A stretch of 64,000 nt of DNA, taken from contig VXAY01003218.1 in NCBI GenBank assembly GCA_013399855.1, forward strand, positions 330,137 to 394,136, in the 5' to 3' direction. Made by a program: the position numbers and the translations under genes. Positions 59,791-64,000 of the stretch are shown in pieces. Every line of letters starts with the position of its first letter. Position 1 is the stretch's first letter. Under the pieces are notes generated by a model. The model had not been told where the DNA came from and ran no database searches. It worked only from the letters and a program-made list of their open reading frames with translations. This DNA is from Oxyruncus cristatus (lineage: Eukaryota; Chordata; Aves; Passeriformes; Cotingidae).

Positions 59791-60444
59791 TGAAAGAGTT
59801 TACAGAAGAGAGTATTTCTGGAAAATGAGCCTCTGAGAAAAGCATGTGTTTTGTGGGGACCTGCTCGTAAAGCTAAACCCCGGAGAAACTGATCTCTGCG
59901 TATGAACAGCCCACGGGAAGCATATTTTGGGGTGGGGGAGGAATACCACAGCCCCAAACTCCTGGGGTTACTATGTGAACACATGAAAAATGTGCTCCCG
60001 GAGCACACAACAACGGGGGATTGTTCTCCCTGCAGGCTCTGGGTGCTCTCAAAACACGCTCTGATGGGGGTTTTGAGAGTGCACTCTGAAGGCAGATGTT
60101 TTGAAGGTTTATTGCCATGAATCTGTCCAGGGCAGTACCTTGTCTTATGGGGTGCCGGTGGTCTGGAAATCAACTGGGAGAAGATTTGAATCCAGGCCCA
60201 GCTGCGGTTCTGGTGGGATGGAGGGGGACACTGCTGTGCACGGCTGCCATGGGGCCACACCTGGCTCTGCACACGGGGGAAAATCACTTTGGGCTGCATG
60301 CAAGGAGCACTTGTAGCTCCCCATGAGCCATTGTTTTCATGCCCTTCACGCAGAGACATGGATCCGTGTGTCCCAGAGCCACGACACTGCTCTGTCACTG
60401 GGAGTGCTTCCTGCACCTCAGTGGGGCTGAGACCGGGCATTAGG
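59791..60444. other. Non-CR1 segment between two CR1 pieces, with a long - strand open frame
   Basis: About 650 bases separate CR1 body sequence from CR1 tail sequence in the same orientation. A 220-codon open frame runs on the - strand (60440 to 59778); its product is rich in Ser, Pro, Cys and Arg and resembles no family I know. It could be an inserted element or older unique DNA beside a CR1 insertion. Confidence 0.35.
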
Positions 60445-60678
60445 TCAGATAGCAGGGAAAAATCCTTCCCTGGATGAGGCTGGGGAGGCCCTGGCCCAGG
60501 TTGCCCAGAGAAGCTCTGGCTGCCCCTGGATCCCTGGAAGTGTCCAAGGTCAGGTTGGATGAGGCTTGGAGCAACCTGGGCTAGTGGAAGGTGTCCCTGC
60601 CCATGGCAGGGGGTGGCACTGGGTGGGCTTTAAGGTCCCTTCCAACACGAACCAGTCTCTGATTCTGTGATTGTCTCC
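60445..60678 (+). mobile_element. CR1 LINE 3'-end fragment
   Basis: Sense CR1 tail: aaaatccttccctggatgag, ggcccaggttgcccagagaa, ctggaagtgtccaaggtcag, ggtgtccctgcccatggcag, ending cagtctctgattctgtgatt. It ends about 100 bases before the NPL CpG-rich promoter. Confidence 0.92.
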
Positions 60679-60772
60679 ACCGCGTAATTTGGTAATTTTG
60701 AAAAGTTCATTTATTTATTTTTAAGTTTGCAGATAAGGATTAATAACCCAAACCAGCCTTATCTTTTGCACA

Positions 60773-61288
60773 GTGCGGGCTGTGGGAGCCCGCGGAGGTC
60801 GCGGCTGTGCCGGGGTGCGGGAGGGCGGGGAAGGGGCTGGGGCGGGACAAGGGAGGGCTGGGCTGAGGAAAGGGTGGGCTGAGGAAAGGTTGGGCTGGGC
60901 AAGGCTGAGGAGGGCAAGGCTGAGGAGGGCAAGGCTGAGGAAGGGCCGGGCTGGGAGGGCCGTGCCGCGCTGCGCTGTCAGGCGGTGCCGCGGCCCCCGC
61001 CCCTCACTCCGCCTCCTGCTCCCTCGGCCGTGCCCAGCCCGCCGCCTCCCAACGCGCTCCCGGCGACCCTGGGAGCCGCCGAGGGGCTGCTCGAGGTGAG
61101 GGGGAGCCGGGGGCCATCCCGGGGCCGTCCCGGGCCGGAGCTCTCGGGGGAGCCGGGTCTGTGCAGAGCCGGCCCTGCCCCGCTGCCCGCCGTGGGTGCG
61201 GGGGCACGGCCCGCGGGTCTTGGCTTTGGCAGAAGTCGAACGACACCTGAATAAAGGTGGTAATCGGGTTTACCCCTTTCTTCTTCAG
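60773..61288 (+). promoter_or_regulatory. NPL: NPL CpG-rich promoter, first non-coding exon and intron 1
   Basis: A GC- and CpG-rich block lies directly upstream of the NPL start exon. A splice donor (CTCGAG then GTGAGG) at 61095/61096 defines the end of a 5'UTR exon; its start is not visible. Intron 1 would be only 193 nt (61096-61288). A purine-rich minisatellite of 15-base units sits at about 60853-60957 on the promoter side. Confidence 0.7.
60853..60957. repeat. Short G/A-rich minisatellite by the NPL promoter
   Basis: Tandem variants of a 15-base unit. AAGGCTGAGGAGGGC is perfect at 60901-60915 and 60916-60930, and a third copy at 60931-60945 differs at its end. Shorter GGGCTGAGGAAAG-type units precede it. 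Confidence 0.85.
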
Positions 61289-61296
61289 ACAGCTCG

Positions 61297-63396
61297 ATGA
61301 CACCCAGAAAGAAGTTGCAGGGTCTTGTAGCTGCTACAATTACTCCAATGACTCCGGATGGGTGAGTTGTCAAAGTTGCACTAATTACTGTTTTCTTAGA
61401 CTTCTAGTTTGCTTCTTTCATATTTGGAACTGATCTGCTTTGTTTCTTTTTTTCCCCCTTTTTCTCTTAAATCAGATCTGATGGGATGTGGGAACTGTTA
61501 GGACCAGAGTTAGATTCCCTTTCCTCTGCCTCCTCCTGTTGCCCAGCAATTGCTGTAGGTCTGGGCTGGGAGAGTTTGGATCAGTCTCACTTCTCTTTTT
61601 CTGCTGCTTTGTAGGTGCAAATTAAATCACAGTAAGCTTATATGTGAAGAGTATTGCAGTGTTTACACATTTGTTAAGGAAAACCACAGTCCTAGTTAAA
61701 AAGAGCTCTTGAGAGCTAGAAAATAATTGTCAGAATCTGAAGGCCTTTTAGATTCCACTTTACCCTAGCTAAGTCATGCGTTCATTCATGTGTGCATGGG
61801 ATTAGTCTAAGCCTGACGAAAATACTGCAAGGACAGCACAGTTCTGAAAATAACATCAAATCGAAACTTGAAATTCAGCTTTCCTCGGAGCAGGGGTGGC
61901 AAACAGAACCCTCCTGACTGCATTTTGATGTTGCAAGACACAGTTTCTTGGAGTCAGCAGAGAATCCTGAGCTCTGGTGGGGGATGTGTCAGGATCTGTT
62001 CGTGTTTTTGAGGGAGGTAGTGGAGATTTGCTACTACAGACTTCCAGAAGTGAACTTCAGTTTTTAGAAGTGCTGTGCAGCTTGTCATTGTCCCAGTCAG
62101 GGAACTCATTCAGTTGCAGGCACTGCTTTGATCCTTGCTTTAAAGGAAACTTTTTTCTGATTTCACTTTTTATCACAACTCAAATTTATAGAAACATGGT
62201 ATTTAGAGAGTGACCTGAGCCCTCTGCCTGGAATGGATGGTCCTTGTCTGATATGTCCTGGGAAGACAAATGTAGAATTTTGGGTGACGTATAAAACCAG
62301 TCAAGGCACCAGAACTGACTTCCAGACTATAGGGTTTGTCTGTATGTTTAACAAATGAAAACAACAGCCAAATATTACACACTGGTGTACACTGGAGAGG
62401 TCAACAAGTCTGTCCTGCAGAGAAGATAAACATAGAATTCTATTTCCCCTGTTTGTTGTGAAAGTCTGTTGCTGTCCTCATCCTTTAATGAGAGAGAGAG
62501 AGAGAGAGAGAGGTCAAAGTCACATCCAGCAGATGCCATTTCAGTGTCTGTATCCAGAAGTAGTTTAACTATTTGCCAGCACTTGCACAAAATCTTTGTG
62601 CTCTCAAAAGAACTCCTGTTTCCCTCAGCAACTGAGAAGGATAAAAGGAACTACTTGTCAGGAGGAAGAGAAACTGTAAGAGGGAATTCAGAGCTGAGCT
62701 GTTACCTCAGATGTTAAATAGATGCTGAGGGTATCATACCTTGGGGTAATCTGTGTGTGTACAAATGCAAGGCTTCAAAATACATGGGGTTTTTTTTGTT
62801 GTTTCTTAATGACTAAGTTAAAGAGAACTGTGGGTGGAGACTTATGGTTGCTGTGATTCCTTTCTCTGCAGACAAATTAACCTTCCGGTGATCGGTCAGT
62901 ATGTGGATTACCTGGTAAACGAGCAGAACGTGAAGAATGTTTTTGGTGAGTGCTTGACTGAAACTGCATTACAGGCCTTCTGCCTTGGTGGAAATCCTGT
63001 GGTATCTCACCTGAAAAGAGCTGTAGTGGGGGGGACTGTGGATGTGGGATCACCCTGGCCACTTATATTCACCAGTGGAGAGAGAGCAAGAGGTACTTAA
63101 GGCATCTGCTTTTGCCCACATCCCATTTCTGTGTGGGATAAAATAAGTGTTGCCCTCACAGGGTGACACTCCTGGAGGTGAATGGATAATGTGTTGGCAG
63201 AGAAGGCTCACTGAGTGATTCTCCCCAACTCAGAAAGTGTCAGTTCTTGTCTTCAGTGAAAACAACGTGTGTAGGTGAGGCCTCAGCCAGTGTGTTGTGT
63301 TGAAACAGTGAATGGCACGACAGGAGAAGGCCTGTCCCTCAGCATCCAGGAGAGGAGGCAGCTGGCAGAAGAATGGATGTGCCAAGGAAAAGACAA
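61297..63396 (+). CDS. NPL: N-acetylneuraminate lyase, first three coding exons (partial)
   Basis: NPL is a cytosolic class I aldolase that splits N-acetylneuraminic acid into N-acetylmannosamine and pyruvate in sialic acid catabolism. Coding exons are 61297-61361, 62872-62945 and 63309-63396. Phases match (GG+A, G+TG, AA+G), and the gene continues past the window. The visible N-terminus reads [18 protein letters not shown], then [20 protein letters not shown], then [20 protein letters not shown]. It includes the G-T-T-G-E pyruvate-binding motif typical of the DapA/NanA barrel. The Schiff-base lysine lies in a later exon outside the window. The ATG is eight bases after an acceptor, which supports this start. 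Intron 61362-62871 contains (GA)n at 62490-62512 and no other recognised feature; 63397-64000 is intron. Confidence 0.95.
62490..62512. repeat. (GA)n microsatellite in an NPL intron
   Basis: Eleven to twelve perfect GA dinucleotides. Confidence 0.98.
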
Positions 63397-64000
63397 GTGA
63401 GTAGCTGAGAGGGAACAGGGGATTCCAGATCTCAGTGTTTTGATATCTGCATGCCTTGATTGCACAGCCAAATTTGCTGATGCCTTTTTACTGCAATATC
63501 TTGCCGTTGGGCTTTGTTCCCCAGCTCCTTTGTCACAGAAGCGTGTTTTTGTCACTGCCAGTTAGGGGTGGGGAGACAAGTAAGGGGGAACCCAAGGTGT
63601 CAGGTGTTTAACTGCTTCGCCAAAGGTGCAAGATCAGAAACAAAAGAAAGAATTCAACCTGGATCTACAGCTGTGTGTCCAGTTGCAGCTCCGTTCTCCA
63701 TCTCCTGTACCTGCCATAGCTGTGTATCCCTCACTGCTGCCTTCCTCTTTCCTGCTCAGAAGATGTGCAGGGGAGAAGGTGTTTTGGGGGAGAAGGGTGG
63801 TGAGCAGAAATAAACTGGTGTGAAGGCTCACAGCCTTCACATCCATAGCCTTTATGTCCATATCGCCTGTGGATATAAAGGAGAAACACAGCAATGGGAC
63901 TGACGGCCTGAAACATGGGAGATTCCCTTGGCAGGAGCAGACAGGCACTCAGAGCTGCTGCTGTGAGGTAGGACTGCAGAGAAGTAGGTTTAGAATGCAA

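Noticed and set aside
1..64000. CRISPR arrays, operons, bacterial promoters or insertion sequences
   Set aside because: The window is vertebrate nuclear DNA with introns, CR1 elements and snoRNA genes; nothing prokaryotic was seen.

Overview
This is a eukaryotic window, almost certainly from a bird. Several kinds of evidence agree: vertebrate exon-intron genes, many fragments of the CR1 LINE family that dominates avian repeats, and a SOUL/HEBP2-type heme-binding gene resembling the one described from chicken retina and pineal. The gene set (RC3H1, SERPINC1, ZBTB37, GAS5, then NPL) corresponds to parts of human 1q25, which in chicken is expected on chromosome 8. That chromosome assignment is recalled knowledge, not something computed here.

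Layout. Positions 1-1868 hold the last three coding exons of RC3H1 (Roquin-1, + strand), followed by its 3'UTR to at least about 3.5 kb. Positions 3.5-14.7 kb are AT-rich non-coding DNA with CR1 fragments. SERPINC1 (antithrombin, + strand) lies at 15.1-19.36 kb with six coding exons and an intact Arg-Ser reactive bond. ZBTB37 (- strand) faces it tail to tail. Its three coding exons (37744 to 32730) give 503 residues with an N-terminal BTB domain and three C2H2 fingers, and its 3'UTR may run about 11.8 kb down to about 20.93 kb. ZBTB37 and GAS5 diverge from a CpG-rich promoter near 41.2-41.9 kb that contains an assembly gap (41470-41692).

GAS5 (41.75-47.96 kb, + strand) is a 5'TOP-type snoRNA host gene. 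I can place nine box C/D snoRNAs in its introns: SNORD74, 75, 76, two SNORD77/80-family copies, SNORD44, 79, 47 and 81. Next comes a four-coding-exon SOUL-family gene on the - strand (50298 to 48916), where mammals have DARS2. Then follows a poorly understood stretch (50.3-60.7 kb) with possible unassigned - strand exons, CR1 fragments and a 1.45-kb degenerate array built on CTCTAAA-like words. At 60.77 kb a CpG-rich promoter starts NPL (N-acetylneuraminate lyase, + strand), whose first three coding exons are present before the window ends.

The genes are unrelated in function: mRNA decay control, coagulation, transcription, rRNA methylation guides, heme binding and sialic acid catabolism. The main points of interest are the synteny break after GAS5, the duplicated snoRNA pair, the degenerate array at 58.3-59.7 kb, and the long ZBTB37 3'UTR.
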